A stretch of 64,000 nt of DNA from Clostridiales bacterium (GCA_003507395.1 DNVW01000012.1:95069-159068), one strand, 5' to 3'; numbered from the stretch's first letter, positions 28,678 through 38,510 are shown. Numbers and translations are program-made. The notes: generated by a model from the letters alone, not told the origin.

Positions 28678-28881
28678 CTACAATCTATCTATAATATTTT
28701 TTAATTTTTCTTTTACCTCTTCTTTATTTACTTGCACATAATTTCCAACAAATCCACAAACAAATATTAATATTATACCTATTATTACTTTATATAAATG
28801 TGTACACAATAGCACTATTGCTATTATTACCCCAATTATGGCTCCTAAATATCTTGTTATAAAATCTTTTATATTATCCAT
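28678..28881 (-). CDS. DUF2273-like small membrane protein
   Basis: 67 residues with two close transmembrane helices, a pattern seen in the DUF2273 family next to asp23/amaP genes. It sits 13 bp before nusB and 13 bp after the AmaP-like gene. Probably part of the same envelope-associated complex as Asp23 and AmaP; this is inferred from gene order. Confidence 0.75.
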   Translation of the reverse strand: MDNIKDFITRYLGAIIGVIIAIVLLCTHLYKVIIGIILIFVCGFVGNYVQVNKEEVKEKLKNIIDRL

Positions 28882-28894
28882 AGAAACTTCCCTT

Positions 28895-29455
28895 CTACTC
28901 TTGCACTACTGATTTTTTTACAGGTGCTACATCTTTTACCTTTATATTTACTTCTTTTACATCTAAATCTGATGTATTTTTTATTGCTTCCTTTATTCTA
29001 GCTTGTATGTTGCTAGATAGTTCTTTTATTACTGCATTTTCTTTAACTGATATATTTACAAATACTTTTAAATTATTTTCATTGTCTAGCTCTACTTGTG
29101 CTACTGCATTTTCTGCCCCATCAAAACTTTTTACTATAGTATTTACTAAATTTTCTAATGTGTCCCTAGTAATTAACAATTTTCCGTCTGAATTTTCAAG
29201 TAGTATTCCATTTTTATATTCCTTTTTTTCTTTATTGCTTGAACTAAAAAATATACACTTTATTGCTAGAAGTATAAATATTATGGAAATTGCTAGCATT
29301 ACATTAGATGCAATTTCATTTTTTAATCCTTTTGAAATTATTTCTGATACTGTTTCAACTTCCATCCAATTAAATATTAGCATACACATTACTACAGATA
29401 TAATTAAGATTAAAGTTGAAAATATAACTAAACCTGTCCTATCTAAAATTTTCAT
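28895..29455 (-). CDS. amaP: AmaP-like alkaline shock membrane anchor
   Basis: 186 residues from ATG 29455 (AGGAAAAAAAT upstream; a longer frame to 29491 lacks support). Two transmembrane helices (about 5-25 and 48-70) and a cytoplasmic domain with SKGLKNEI and the amphipathic C-terminal half seen in AmaP. In staphylococci AmaP holds Asp23 at the membrane; here the Asp23/Gls24 gene lies 47 bp upstream, which agrees with this role. Confidence 0.8.
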   Translation of the reverse strand: MKILDRTGLVIFSTLILIISVVMCMLIFNWMEVETVSEIISKGLKNEIASNVMLAISIIFILLAIKCIFFSSSNKEKKEYKNGILLENSDGKLLITRDTLENLVNTIVKSFDGAENAVAQVELDNENNLKVFVNISVKENAVIKELSSNIQARIKEAIKNTSDLDVKEVNIKVKDVAPVKKSVVQE

Positions 29456-29502
29456 ATTTTTTTCCTTTCTTATTTCATAAATTAATACCAATCAAAATGA
29501 TG

Positions 29503-29910
29503 TTATTTTTCTTCATTTTTTTCATCTATAATAATATCTTGTGTGTCATTAATGTCTGTCTTCACACCTTGTATATGAACATTTACCCCTATTACTTTTA
29601 GCCCAGATTTTTCTTCAACTGCTTTCTTTACTTTATTCTGTATCTCAAAAGCAACATCTGGAATTCTAACTCCATAGTCTACAATAATGTTTACATCTAT
29701 TTTTGTTGTTCCTTCTTTTGTCTCAACTTTAATTCCTTTTGCTAAATTTTTTCTTCCACTTAGAACTTCTGTTATTCCTCCTGCAAATCCTCCTGACATT
29801 TCTGCTACTCCTGGAACTTCTGAAACAGCTATTCCTGCTATTGTAGCTATAACTTCATCTTCAATTATTATATTATTGTTTTCATTTTCAATGTTTTCAT
29901 TATCTTCCAT
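29503..29910 (-). CDS. Asp23/Gls24 family envelope stress protein
   Basis: 135 residues. The DUF322 core is seen in IIEDEVIATIAGIAVSEVPGVAEMSG, followed by KGIKVETKEGTTKIDVNIIVDYGV and VNVHIQGV. The acidic Asn/Glu-rich N-terminus and the acidic tail are typical. It is the first gene of the asp23-amaP-DUF2273-nusB-xseA run and has AGGAGG before its ATG. Confidence 0.93.
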   Translation of the reverse strand: MEDNENIENENNNIIIEDEVIATIAGIAVSEVPGVAEMSGGFAGGITEVLSGRKNLAKGIKVETKEGTTKIDVNIIVDYGVRIPDVAFEIQNKVKKAVEEKSGLKVIGVNVHIQGVKTDINDTQDIIIDEKNEEK

Positions 29911-29979
29911 AAATAAAACCTCCTACAATTTTACTTATTATAGTATATCAATATTTTGTTTTTTTTACAACTATTTATA

Positions 29980-30330
29980 TTAATTTTCTTTTATGTTTTC
30001 TATTAATTGTTTACAATCTTTCCAACTTAAAATCTTTATAAATTTATATTCTTTTTCTAAATTATTTATTATTTTTAATGTGTTATCTTGAGAGTCTAAG
30101 TCTGTTAATATTATGTTTTTTGGTCTTTCTTCTTTTCCACAAATTTTAAAGATAGCTGTACGCAAAAAACCTTCTATTCTTTCTTCTTGATTCTTTGTTG
30201 CAATAATTACATAAATTCCATCAGAATTAAAATTAGTATATGTATAAATATAAAATATATTTTTTATAATTTCTATTAGCCCATATAATGCTAATATCCA
30301 TAAAACAGCATTAATTATAAAATCCTGCAT
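29980..30330 (-). CDS. Small membrane protein, partly glycosyltransferase-like
   Basis: 116 residues from ATG 30330, preceded by GGAGGG; the frame opens five codons earlier. One hydrophobic helix (about 5-25), then a soluble part whose IYVIIATKNQEERIEGFLRT and IILTDLDSQDNTLKIIN segments recall the nucleotide-binding start of GT2 enzymes, where a variable Asp and DxD-like motif occur. It is far too short for a catalytic glycosyltransferase, so it may be a regulatory relative. It is separated from rplQ by a terminator. Confidence 0.6.
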   Translation of the reverse strand: MQDFIINAVLWILALYGLIEIIKNIFYIYTYTNFNSDGIYVIIATKNQEERIEGFLRTAIFKICGKEERPKNIILTDLDSQDNTLKIINNLEKEYKFIKILSWKDCKQLIENIKEN

Positions 30331-30398
30331 AATATATCCCTCCATTTATATATATTATGCATTTTGATAGAAATTGATATATTAAATAACATAAAAAT

Positions 30399-30424
30399 AA
30401 ACCATTATACAATGGTCTATTTTT
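30399..30424 (-). terminator. Terminator at the end of the ribosomal supercluster
   Basis: A 7-8 bp stem (aaccatt with aatggtt) with loop ATAC, followed by a T run on the minus strand, directly after the rplQ stop codon. Confidence 0.7.
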
Positions 30425-30430
30425 TATAAC

Positions 30431-30955
30431 TTATATTAATTCTAATCTAACTACTTCTGCTGCGTCTCCTCTTCTTTGTCCTATTTTTAGGATTCTTGTA
30501 TATCCGCCAACTCTTCCTTCATATTTAGTAGCTATTTCATCAAATAATTTTGCTATTAAATCTATATTTTTGCCATTACTATCTTTAACTTTATTTATAG
30601 ATTTCATCATTTTTCTTCTTGCATTTAATCTTGATGGCATATCTTTTTGTCTTTTTTCTGTAACTTCTTCTCTAACTACTTTTAGATATTCTTTTCCGTT
30701 CTTGCTTTTTACTAATTCTGTAATTTTATTACCTTTGCTGTCTAATTTAGCTTTAGAAACTTTTACATCTACCATTTCAAAATTATCTTTTTCTTTAATT
30801 GCTAATGAAATTAAACTATCTGCTATTGCTTTTACTTCTTTTGCTCTAGCTTCTGTTGTTTCTATTTTTCCATGTAATATTAAATCAGTAACTTGTGTTT
30901 TTAACATTGCTAATCTAATATCTGTTGTTTTTCCTAGCTTTCTATTACCTGCCAC
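30431..30955 (-). CDS. rplQ: 50S ribosomal protein L17 with an internal insertion
   Basis: L17 lines the peptide exit tunnel region. The N-terminus (MAGNRKLGKTTDIRLAMLKT) and C-terminus (GRVGGYTRILKIGQRRGDAAEVVRLEL) match the family. At 174 residues it is about 50-60 longer than the usual 113-127. The excess is a lysine-rich segment at about 62-120 (KLDSKGNKITELVKSKNG and onward) placed where short L17 has a loop. It is the last gene of the alpha operon. Confidence 0.95.
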   Translation of the reverse strand: MAGNRKLGKTTDIRLAMLKTQVTDLILHGKIETTEARAKEVKAIADSLISLAIKEKDNFEMVDVKVSKAKLDSKGNKITELVKSKNGKEYLKVVREEVTEKRQKDMPSRLNARRKMMKSINKVKDSNGKNIDLIAKLFDEIATKYEGRVGGYTRILKIGQRRGDAAEVVRLELI

Positions 30956-30974
30956 TTCTGTCTTACCTCCTTCA

Positions 30975-31922
30975 TTAATCTTCTTCTTTGGCGAAGTCTA
31001 AACCTAATGCATGTAATTTATTTGTAACCTCATCTAACGACTTCTTACCTAAATTTCTTACTTTCATCATATCTGCTTCTGTTTTATTTGTTAAATCTTC
31101 AACAGTAGATATTGCTGCTCTTTTTAAACAATTAAATGATCTTACAGATAGTTCTAAATCTTCAATAGACATTTCTAGAACTTTTTCTTTTTTAGATTCC
31201 TCTTTTTCAACCATTACTTGTGTATTTTTTGCAGTTTCTGATAAATCAATAAATAGTTCTAAGTGTCCAGTCATAACTTTTGCAGCTATACTTAAGGCTT
31301 CATATGGTTTTAAACTTCCATCAGTCCAAACTTCTATTGTTAATTTATCATAATCTACCATTTGTCCAACTCTCGTATTTTCAACTGAATAGTTTACTTT
31401 TTTTACTGGTGTATAAATAGAATCTATTGGAAGTACACCTATTGCTTGTTCTTGTTTTTTGTTCTTTTCAGCTGTATTATATCCTCTTCCCATATCTGCT
31501 GTCATTTCTATTACAAGATGTCCACCTTCTGATACTGTAGCAATATGTAAATCTGGGTTTAACACTTCTACTGATCCATCTGTTTCTATATCCCCTGCTG
31601 TCACTTCTCCTGGTCCATCAAAATTTATTCTTAATGTTTTTTCTTCATTTTTATCTAGTTTTAATCTTACATTTTTTAAATTAATAATTATTTCTGGAAC
31701 GTCTTCTACAACATTTGGAACTGTAGTAAACTCGTGTAATACGCCTTCAATTTTTACACTTGTTATAGCACTTCCAGGAAGCGATGATAACAATATTCTT
31801 CTTAATGAATTTCCTATTGTTATTCCATATCCTCTCTCTAAAGGTTCACATACAAATTTAGCATAATTGTTTTCATCATCTGCTTCCAAGCATTTAATAT
31901 TTGGCTTTTCAAATTCTATCAT
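30975..31922 (-). CDS. rpoA: DNA-directed RNA polymerase alpha subunit
   Basis: 315 residues. The N-terminal dimerisation domain includes [21 protein letters not shown], followed by a linker rich in Glu/Lys (about 225-240). The C-terminal DNA- and activator-binding domain carries [13 protein letters not shown] and [15 protein letters not shown]. Position between rpsD and rplQ is the standard alpha-operon order. Confidence 0.98.
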   Translation of the reverse strand: MIEFEKPNIKCLEADDENNYAKFVCEPLERGYGITIGNSLRRILLSSLPGSAITSVKIEGVLHEFTTVPNVVEDVPEIIINLKNVRLKLDKNEEKTLRINFDGPGEVTAGDIETDGSVEVLNPDLHIATVSEGGHLVIEMTADMGRGYNTAEKNKKQEQAIGVLPIDSIYTPVKKVNYSVENTRVGQMVDYDKLTIEVWTDGSLKPYEALSIAAKVMTGHLELFIDLSETAKNTQVMVEKEESKKEKVLEMSIEDLELSVRSFNCLKRAAISTVEDLTNKTEADMMKVRNLGKKSLDEVTNKLHALGLDFAKEED

Positions 31923-32088
31923 TTATTAACCCCCTATTTTCTCAGAAGTTAGAGATTAGTAGTGGTTAGCTGTTAGAATTACAACTTCTAATCCTACACC
32001 TTTTACACTCTACTTCAATTTTTATTTTATTAAAGTCCTCTACTTCAACTTTTTAATTTCTACGTCCTAATTTTCTAACTTCTAGCTA
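31923..32088 (-). other. rpsD-rpoA spacer with TTAGAA-type low-complexity repeats
   Basis: A 166-bp spacer, long for this cluster. It contains many imperfect TTAGAAATTAG/CTTCTAA units on both strands, also found between rpsM and rpmJ (33559-33600). No gene, promoter or terminator is convincing here. Confidence 0.4.
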
Positions 32089-32715
32089 TTATTTAGAGTA
32101 AAGCTCTACTATTAAATGTTCTTCTACTGGAATATCAACATCTTCTCTTGATGCCAATCTAATTACTTTACCACTTAATTTTTCTGCATCTTTTTCTAAC
32201 CATTCTGGAACTGGCTTTCCTGAATTTAATTCTAAGTTTAATTTAATAGTACCATTGTCTTTTTTTATTTCTCTTACAGAAATAATATCTCCAGCTTTTA
32301 CTAAGTATGATGGTATATTTACTTTTTTACCATTTACATCAAAAATTCCGTGAGTTACTAACATTCTAGCTTGTGCTCTTGAGCTTCCATATCCTAATCT
32401 ATATACAACATTATCTAATCTGCTTTCTAATATTTGTAGTAATACTTCACCTGTTTTTCCCTTTGTATTTGATGCCATATCAAAATATTTTCTGAATTGT
32501 TTTTCTCCAACTCCATAAAATGATTTTGTTTTTTGTTTTTCTCTTAATTGAGTACCATATTCAGATAATTTTTTCTTTTTTTGTCCATTTTGTCCTGGTG
32601 CATAATTCCTTCTTGAAATACTACATTTGTCTGTATAGCATCTTGAACCTTTTAAGAAAAGTTTTTGACCTTCTCTACGACAAATACGACATTGTTCGTC
32701 TTTATATCTTGCCAT
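32089..32715 (-). CDS. rpsD: 30S ribosomal protein S4, zinc-binding form
   Basis: 208 residues. Primary 16S rRNA binder and, in many bacteria, translational repressor of its own operon. The N-terminus has the zinc-binding cysteines of the C+ form (CRICRREG, then CYTDKC). The S4 RNA-binding domain ([25 protein letters not shown]) follows. It lies in the alpha operon between rpsK and rpoA. Confidence 0.97.
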   Translation of the reverse strand: MARYKDEQCRICRREGQKLFLKGSRCYTDKCSISRRNYAPGQNGQKKKKLSEYGTQLREKQKTKSFYGVGEKQFRKYFDMASNTKGKTGEVLLQILESRLDNVVYRLGYGSSRAQARMLVTHGIFDVNGKKVNIPSYLVKAGDIISVREIKKDNGTIKLNLELNSGKPVPEWLEKDAEKLSGKVIRLASREDVDIPVEEHLIVELYSK

Positions 32716-32737
32716 TTTATTTTTTCACCTTCCTTTT

Positions 32738-33139
32738 TTAAACTCTACGTCTCTTTGGTGGTCTGCAACCATTGTGTGGTATTGGTGTAACATCTTTGAT
32801 GCTACTAATTTCCAATCCTGCTGATTGTAATGACCTTATTGCTGCTTCTCGACCTGAACCAGGTCCTTTTACAAATACTTCTACTGATTTTAATCCATGT
32901 TCCATTGCTGCTTTAGCTGCAGTTTCTGCTGCTTCTCCTGCTGCAAATGGTGTGCTTTTTCTTGAGCCTTTGAAACCTAATTCTCCTGCACTTGCCCAAG
33001 ATATAACATTACCTTGAACGTCACTAATTGTAACTATTGTATTATTAAAACTAGAATGAATATGAGCCATACCTTTTTCTATGTTTTTTCTATCTCTTCT
33101 TCTAGTTGTTGTTCTTTTTGCTCCAGTTTTTGTAGCCAT
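32738..33139 (-). CDS. rpsK: 30S ribosomal protein S11
   Basis: 133 residues, platform protein of the small subunit. It matches the family throughout: [30 protein letters not shown], the [17 protein letters not shown] block and the C-terminal [17 protein letters not shown]. Second gene of the alpha operon, 41 bp after rpsM. Confidence 0.98.
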   Translation of the reverse strand: MATKTGAKRTTTRRRDRKNIEKGMAHIHSSFNNTIVTISDVQGNVISWASAGELGFKGSRKSTPFAAGEAAETAAKAAMEHGLKSVEVFVKGPGSGREAAIRSLQSAGLEISSIKDVTPIPHNGCRPPKRRRV

Positions 33140-33179
33140 TTTAGCTTTTACCTCCCTTTTTTATATGAGTTTTATTCTT

Positions 33180-33545
33180 TTACTTTTTACCTTTACTTAC
33201 AAGTTTTCTAGGACCTTTTCTTGTACGAGCATTAGTTTTTGTTCTTTGTCCTCTAACTGGAAGTCCTTTTCTGTGTCTTAATCCTCTGTAGCAACCTATT
33301 TCTGTTAATCTCTTAATATTAAGCGCAACTTCTCTTCTTAGATCGCCTTCTACTTTATATCCTTCCATAGCTTTTCTAATTGCTTGTACTTGATCGTCTG
33401 TTAAGTCTTTTACTCTTATATCTGGATTTACCTCTGCTTTAGCTAATATTTTTTGTGAACTAGCTAAACCTATACCGTAAATATATGTTAAACCTATTTC
33501 TACTCTTTTTTCTCTTGGCAAATCAATTCCTGCTATACGAGCCAT
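33180..33545 (-). CDS. rpsM: 30S ribosomal protein S13
   Basis: 121 residues from ATG 33545 ([14 protein letters not shown] start, preceded by AGGAGG); four extra codons upstream are not family sequence. It shows the helix-two-turn-helix region [15 protein letters not shown] and the basic tail [21 protein letters not shown] that contacts the P-site tRNA. First gene of the alpha operon, after a structured spacer of about 265 bp. Confidence 0.98.
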   Translation of the reverse strand: MARIAGIDLPREKRVEIGLTYIYGIGLASSQKILAKAEVNPDIRVKDLTDDQVQAIRKAMEGYKVEGDLRREVALNIKRLTEIGCYRGLRHRKGLPVRGQRTKTNARTRKGPRKLVSKGKK

Positions 33546-33741
33546 ACTCTTTAGCACCTCCTATTTTAGATGTTAGAAATTAGAAATTAGGAGTTTTAAC
33601 TCCCTTCTAACTAAATTCTATTATTGTTTATTATTTAATTATTTGGTTGTCATTATTTTTGCTTAAAGGTGAAATGCACTTATTATAAAAAATTTAAATA
33701 TTTCTTTTTTATATAAGTCTTTAAACATTTTTTGACATATA

Positions 33742-33800
33742 TATAAACACAAATTAGATTATAGGATTGCTCCTACAGCCGCTATCTATATTTGTGTTAT
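33742..33800 (-). ncRNA. Structured RNA element upstream of rpsM
   Basis: On the minus strand an outer 9-bp stem (AACACAAAT with ATTTGTGTT) encloses ATAGATAGCGGCTGTAGGAG..., including an inner hairpin TAGGA-GCAA-TCCTA with a GNRA tetraloop. The element is more GC-rich than its surroundings and is not followed by a U run, so it does not look like a terminator. It lies about 200 bp before rpsM, where a ribosomal autoregulatory leader could act. No known family was matched. Confidence 0.45.
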
Positions 33801-33811
33801 AATCTTTTTTA

Positions 33812-33925
33812 TTACCCTTGTCTTTGTTTATGTTTTGGGTTTTCGCAAATTACTCTAATTACGCCTTTTCTTTTTATTACTTTACATTTTTCGCATATTT
33901 TTTTTACTGATGGTCTTACTTTCAT
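33812..33925 (-). CDS. rpmJ: 50S ribosomal protein L36
   Basis: A 37-residue gene: [20 protein letters not shown], then [17 protein letters not shown]. It carries the zinc ligands C11, C14, C27 and H32 of the standard C+ L36. It lies between infA and rpsM in the normal order. An AAGGAATGAGT-type ribosome site precedes the ATG. Confidence 0.96.
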   Translation of the reverse strand: MKVRPSVKKICEKCKVIKRKGVIRVICENPKHKQRQG

Positions 33926-33990
33926 TTTTTACTCATTCCTTCCTTTAGGCACAAATCAGTTTGTTCTCAAACTTTTTACTCCTGTATATT

Positions 33991-34209
33991 CTATTTTGCA
34001 CGCCAAGTAATACGTCCTCTTGTTAGGTCATATGGCGATACTTCTACTTTCACTTTATCTCCTGGAAGAATTTTTATATAATTAATTCTTAATTTTCCAG
34101 AAATATGAGCTAGTATTTGATGTCCATTTTCCAATTCTACTTTAAAAGTAGTATTTGGCAAAGTTTCTACTACTGTACCTTCAAGCTCTATAACATCCTC
34201 TTTTGACAT
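33991..34209 (-). CDS. infA: Translation initiation factor IF-1
   Basis: 72 residues, single OB fold. Family blocks are [26 protein letters not shown] and the C-terminal [18 protein letters not shown]. It stands after map and before rpmJ as in most Firmicutes, with GGAGGT before the start codon. Confidence 0.98.
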   Translation of the reverse strand: MSKEDVIELEGTVVETLPNTTFKVELENGHQILAHISGKLRINYIKILPGDKVKVEVSPYDLTRGRITWRAK

Positions 34210-34276
34210 TTTTACCTCCGTGACATTACATAATATTTGTATTTTTTACCAATATCTATAATAGTATATAATAATT

Positions 34277-35083
34277 TTACAATAATGTCAATACTTCTGG
34301 CTCTTTTTCTGTAATTAATATTGTGTTCTCATAGTGTGCCGAATAGCTTCCATCTTCAGTTACAATAGTCCATCCATCATCTAATTGTAATATGTCTGGC
34401 TTTCCCATTATTACCATAGGCTCTACAGCCAATGTCATTCCAGGTTCTAATCTTACTCCTCTACCACTTTTTCCATAGTTTGGTATTCCTGGATCTTCAT
34501 GCATTTGTCTACCTATTCCATGTCCTTGAAATTCTCTCACTACTGAATATCCATTTTTATGAACAAATTCGCCTATTGCATGTGATATATCTCCAACTCT
34601 ATTTCCTTTAATAGCATATTTTATTCCTTCAAAAAATGCCTGCTTTGTAACATCTATTAATCTTTGTACTTCTTTTGAAGCAGATCCTACAATATAAGTT
34701 CTAGCTGCATCACCATTAAAGCCATTTTTATATACTACTAAGTCTATGCTTACAATATCGCCATCTTTGATTATTGTTTTTTTAGATGGTATACCATGTA
34801 TAACTTCATCATTAATTGATGCACATATTGCTGCTGGATAATTAGGAATTCCCTTTATTCCACAACTATATCCCTTCTGAGCTGCAATTGCACCATTTTC
34901 TTTTATAACCCTCTCAGCAATTTGATTTAAGTCATATGTTGATATCCCTGGCTTTATCTGTTTTTCTATTTCCTTATGTACTAAAGCTGTTATTCTGCAT
35001 GCTTCCTTCATAAGTTCTATTTCTTTTTTAGATTTTATTGTTACCAATTTTATTACTTCTTTCTTATTTTTGAATATGCGCAA
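34277..35083 (-). CDS. map: Methionine aminopeptidase, type I
   Basis: Removes the initiator methionine. Metal ligands are visible in VSIDLVVYKNGFNGDAARTY (two Asp), GHGIGRQMHEDPGIPNYG (His), AVEPMV (Glu) and the last Glu in AHYENTILIT. 268 residues from ATG 35083, which overlaps adk by 20 bp. A TTG at 35047, just after the adk stop and before VTIKSKKEIELMKEA, is an equally likely start and would give 256 residues. Normal secY-adk-map-infA order. Confidence 0.95.
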   Translation of the reverse strand: MRIFKNKKEVIKLVTIKSKKEIELMKEACRITALVHKEIEKQIKPGISTYDLNQIAERVIKENGAIAAQKGYSCGIKGIPNYPAAICASINDEVIHGIPSKKTIIKDGDIVSIDLVVYKNGFNGDAARTYIVGSASKEVQRLIDVTKQAFFEGIKYAIKGNRVGDISHAIGEFVHKNGYSVVREFQGHGIGRQMHEDPGIPNYGKSGRGVRLEPGMTLAVEPMVIMGKPDILQLDDGWTIVTEDGSYSAHYENTILITEKEPEVLTLL

Positions 35084-35729
35084 TTATTTGTTCTACCACT
35101 ATTTCTGATGCATTATCTGCCGTTGGATCTGGTGGACAAATAGAATATAATACATTTTCATTTTTATAATAATTTATTAATTCCTTTGAATTACTATAAT
35201 ATACTTCTAATCTTTGTTTTACTGTTTGCTCATTATCATCTACTCTTGTTGATAATTTTGAACCACAATAATCACATATGCCTTCTTTTTTCGAAGGTTT
35301 ATATTTTAAATTATATATTGCTCCACACTCTTTGTTTGAACAAGTTGCCCTATTAATAATTCTTTGTATTATAACTTCATCAGGAATTTTCAGTTCTGGT
35401 ACTAAGTCTACCCTTTTACCTTTTTCAGCTAAAATATTAGATAACTCTTTTGCTTGTTCCAAAGTTCTTGGGAAACCATCCAAAATAACACCATTTTCAG
35501 TATCTGGTTGTGAAAGTCTGTCTTTTACAATTCTTATTGTTAATTCATCTGGAACCAATAATCCTTTTGAAATATAATCATTTGCTTCTTTACCTAATTC
35601 TGTACCATTTTTTATTTGCTCTCTAAACATATCTCCTGTAGATATATGTGGCATACCTAATCTTTTTGCTAATACCTTAGCTACTGTTCCTTTTCCTGTA
35701 CCAGGAGCTCCTAACATAACGATATTCAT
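35064..35729 (-). CDS. adk: Adenylate kinase with zinc-binding lid
   Basis: 221 residues. P-loop GAPGTGKGT, AMP-binding HISTGDMFR and DGFPRTLEQA motifs, and a lid with four cysteines (CSNKECG, CDYCG) typical of Gram-positive zinc-lid enzymes. It is encoded after secY, separated by a palindromic repeat, and overlaps map. Confidence 0.98.
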   Translation of the reverse strand: MNIVMLGAPGTGKGTVAKVLAKRLGMPHISTGDMFREQIKNGTELGKEANDYISKGLLVPDELTIRIVKDRLSQPDTENGVILDGFPRTLEQAKELSNILAEKGKRVDLVPELKIPDEVIIQRIINRATCSNKECGAIYNLKYKPSKKEGICDYCGSKLSTRVDDNEQTVKQRLEVYYSNSKELINYYKNENVLYSICPPDPTADNASEIVVEQIIAHIQK

Positions 35730-35755
35730 ATAATTTACTCCTTTATAATTTTATT

Positions 35756-35814
35756 TAAGGACAATTGCCAATTGGAAAAAAGCTTTGCTTTTTTCCAATT
35801 AGTAACAGTCCCTC
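35756..35814. repeat. GGGAC-type repeat, copy 5, with terminator-like stem
   Basis: GGACAATTGCCAATTGG, then a perfect hairpin AATTGGAAAAAAGC-TTT-GCTTTTTTCCAATT, then AACAGTCCCT. The outer GGAC/GTCC half-sites are like those of the copies at 12139 and 14628, while the centre is a different strong stem. It lies between secY and adk inside the spc cluster, where it could weaken read-through. Confidence 0.65.
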
Positions 35815-35822
35815 TATATTTT

Positions 35823-37151
35823 TTATTCTAAGAAACCTTTGTAATGTCTCATTACTAGGTAAGATTCTAATTGTTGAATTGTCTCTAATGCAACACCTAC
35901 AACGATTAATATTGATGTTCCACCAAATGTTAAGTCTATATTTGGTATAAACCTTGTAAGCATTGGAAGAACTGCTATAATAGCTAAGAATAGTCCTCCG
36001 AACCATAATAATTTTGACATAACAGCCTGTAAATATTCTGTTGTTGGTTTTCCTGCTCTAATTCCTGGAATAAATCCGCCATTTTTCTTAATATTATTTG
36101 ATACTTCAGCTGGATTAAATGTTACATATGTGTAGAAGAATGTAAAGCCAAGTATTAATAATAAGTAAACAAGCGCATTAGCTATAGTATAACCTACTGG
36201 TATATTAGCTGATGTTGATGTTGCAATTGAAAATTTATATATTACTGACCAAAATCCAGTTTGTTCTTGAATATTTGGTACAAATAACTGAATAATCATT
36301 GCTGGAAATGTCATAAATGAAGATGCAAAAATTATAGGCATTACCCCTGCCATAGCAAGTTTTAATGGAATATGAGTATTTTGAGCTCCTACCATTTTTC
36401 TTCCTACAACTTTTTTAGCATATTGAACTGGTATTCTTCTTTCAGCTTCTTGAACAAATACAACTCCTGCTACTAAGAATATAGCTCCTATAATAATACC
36501 TAATGTTATTAAAAGACCTTTTGTATTAAATACTCCTGTGCCAAATATTAGATTCCATATTGTTGTAATTGTTCCAGGTAATCCAGAAACAATACCTGCA
36601 AATATAATCATTGAAATACCATTTCCTATACCTTTACTTGTGATTTGCTCTCCTAACCACATAAGTAAACCTGTACCAGCCATTAATGAAATTACTACTG
36701 TAAATCCTGTTAAAAATCCTTCTCCAACGAAAATTCCTGCGGATTTATAAGATAAATAAAGTCCTAATCCTTCTATTAAAGCTAATACTATGGTAAGTAA
36801 TTTTGTATATTTATTAATTTTATTTTTTCCTTCTTCTCCACCTTCTTTTGCAATTCTTTCTAACGCTGGAATAACTAGAGTTAGTAATTGAATTACAATT
36901 GAAGCCGTAATATAAGGGCTAATAGACATAGCAAATACAGAAAATCTTGTAAAGGCTCCTCCTGAAATCATATCTATTAATCCTGCCATCCCATTTGAAG
37001 CAGACTCCATATATGTTGATAACGCAAATACATCTACTCCTGGAGCTGTTATATAACATCCTAATCTAAATATTACTATTAATATTAATGTATATAATAA
37101 TCTCTTTCTTATGTCCGGTGTTTTCAGTGCATTTTTTATTGTTTTAAACAA
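35823..37151 (-). CDS. secY: Protein translocase subunit SecY
   Basis: 442 residues with ten transmembrane helices. Family marks include the N-terminal ALKTPDIRKRLLYTL, TPGIEALI-like ITPYITASIVIQLL, the cytoplasmic loop VQEAERRIPVQYAKK and the C-terminal tail with QQLESYLVMRHYKGFL. It stands directly after rplO with no gap, as usual. Confidence 0.98.
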   Translation of the reverse strand: MFKTIKNALKTPDIRKRLLYTLILIVIFRLGCYITAPGVDVFALSTYMESASNGMAGLIDMISGGAFTRFSVFAMSISPYITASIVIQLLTLVIPALERIAKEGGEEGKNKINKYTKLLTIVLALIEGLGLYLSYKSAGIFVGEGFLTGFTVVISLMAGTGLLMWLGEQITSKGIGNGISMIIFAGIVSGLPGTITTIWNLIFGTGVFNTKGLLITLGIIIGAIFLVAGVVFVQEAERRIPVQYAKKVVGRKMVGAQNTHIPLKLAMAGVMPIIFASSFMTFPAMIIQLFVPNIQEQTGFWSVIYKFSIATSTSANIPVGYTIANALVYLLLILGFTFFYTYVTFNPAEVSNNIKKNGGFIPGIRAGKPTTEYLQAVMSKLLWFGGLFLAIIAVLPMLTRFIPNIDLTFGGTSILIVVGVALETIQQLESYLVMRHYKGFLE

Positions 37152-37586
37152 TTAAATCACCTCTACCTTTCCTCCTAAAGATTCTATCTTTTCTTGTGCA
37201 CCTTTAGTAAATCTTACTGCTTTTACATTTAATTTCTTTTCTAAGTTACCTTTTGCAATTACAACTATTCCATCATTAGCTTTTCTAATTATTCCATCTG
37301 CTAATAATGTATCTACAGTAACGTTTTCTTCTGTGCTTTTATTAAGCATTGTTAAAGTTACTTCTGTGTAATTTTTTGCATGTATATTTGTAAAACCTCT
37401 TTTTGGTAGTCTTCTATATAATGGTGTTTGACCTCCTTCGAAGCCTCTTCTTACTCCACCGCCACTTCTTGCTTTTTGTCCTTTGTGTCCTCTTCCAGAT
37501 GTTTTTCCTAATCCTGAACCTACTCCACGTCCAACTCTAGTTCTTGTTTTATTATTTGTAGCTGGTTTTAATTCGTTTAATTTCAT
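37152..37586 (-). CDS. rplO: 50S ribosomal protein L15
   Basis: 144 residues. It has the glycine- and arginine-rich N-terminal extension ([26 protein letters not shown]), which reaches into the 23S rRNA core, and the globular C-terminal domain. It follows rpsE directly: the rpmD (L30) gene that normally lies between them is missing. Confidence 0.98.
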   Translation of the reverse strand: MKLNELKPATNNKTRTRVGRGVGSGLGKTSGRGHKGQKARSGGGVRRGFEGGQTPLYRRLPKRGFTNIHAKNYTEVTLTMLNKSTEENVTVDTLLADGIIRKANDGIVVIAKGNLEKKLNVKAVRFTKGAQEKIESLGGKVEVI

Positions 37587-37630
37587 TTTATTTCACACCT
37601 CTCTCTCTAACCTTTAACTTTTAATTCATA

Positions 37631-38128
37631 TTATAATATTTCTGATACAGTTTTTCCTCTTTTTTTAGCAATTTGTTCTGCAGTTTTCATACTTTTTAAT
37701 CCTTCTAGAGTTGCATAAACTACGTTTCTAGGATTATTTGTTCCTATAACTTTAGTTCTTATATCTCTATATCCTGCTAATTCTAATACTGGTCTTACAC
37801 TTCCTCCTGCTATAAGTCCAGTACCTTCTGCAGCTGGTTTTAAAAGCACACTTGCGCTTCCAAATTTTCCTATATATTCATGTGGTATTGTCGTACCTAC
37901 TAATGGAACTTCAATTAAATTTTTCTTTGCTTCTTCAATTGCCTTTTTTATAGCATCTGGAACTTCAGAAGCTTTTCCATTTCCTACTCCAACGTGCCCA
38001 TTTTCATCTCCAACAACAACAACAGCACTAAATCTAAAAGTTCTACCACCTTTTACAACTTTTGCAACTCTATTAATTGCAACTACTTTTTCCTTTAATT
38101 CTGATGTATTTTCTCTTTCAGCTTGCAC
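37631..38128 (-). CDS. rpsE: 30S ribosomal protein S5
   Basis: 165 residues with the double-stranded RNA-binding-like N-terminal domain ([23 protein letters not shown]) and the C-terminal domain with [26 protein letters not shown]. Located between rplR and rplO. A 44-bp spacer to rplO contains no room for rpmD. Confidence 0.98.
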   Translation of the reverse strand: MQAERENTSELKEKVVAINRVAKVVKGGRTFRFSAVVVVGDENGHVGVGNGKASEVPDAIKKAIEEAKKNLIEVPLVGTTIPHEYIGKFGSASVLLKPAAEGTGLIAGGSVRPVLELAGYRDIRTKVIGTNNPRNVVYATLEGLKSMKTAEQIAKKRGKTVSEIL

Positions 38129-38150
38129 TTTATTTTCCCTCCTTTTATAA

Positions 38151-38510
38151 TTAGAATTTTAATCCGCCTTCTCTTGCTGCATCTGCTAGTTCTTTAACTA
38201 CTCCATGATAAATATATCCACCTCTATCAAATACTACAGTTTCAATATTTTTCTCGATAGCTCTCTTAGCAATTAAAGCTCCTACTTCTTTTGCAGCTTC
38301 TTTATTTGAATGTTTTATTTTTATTTCTTTATCCAAAGTTGAGGCACTTGCTAAAGTTTTTCCAGCAACGTCATCTATTACTTGAACAAATAAGTTTTTA
38401 TTTGTTCTGCAAACACATAATCTTGGGCATTCTGCTGTTCCAGATATTTTTTTACGAACTCTTAAATGTCTTTTATCTTTCTCAGCTTTTCTATTTATTT
38501 TCTTAACCAT
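38151..38510 (-). CDS. rplR: 50S ribosomal protein L18
   Basis: 119 residues; binds 5S rRNA together with L5. The family pattern is clear: [20 protein letters not shown], then [27 protein letters not shown] at the C-terminus. In the standard place between rplF and rpsE. Confidence 0.98.
   Translation of the reverse strand: MVKKINRKAEKDKRHLRVRKKISGTAECPRLCVCRTNKNLFVQVIDDVAGKTLASASTLDKEIKIKHSNKEAAKEVGALIAKRAIEKNIETVVFDRGGYIYHGVVKELADAAREGGLKF

Noticed and set aside
31923..32088. Regulatory leader for rpoA
   Set aside because: Only low-complexity TTAGAA-type repeats are present, with no stable fold or promoter.
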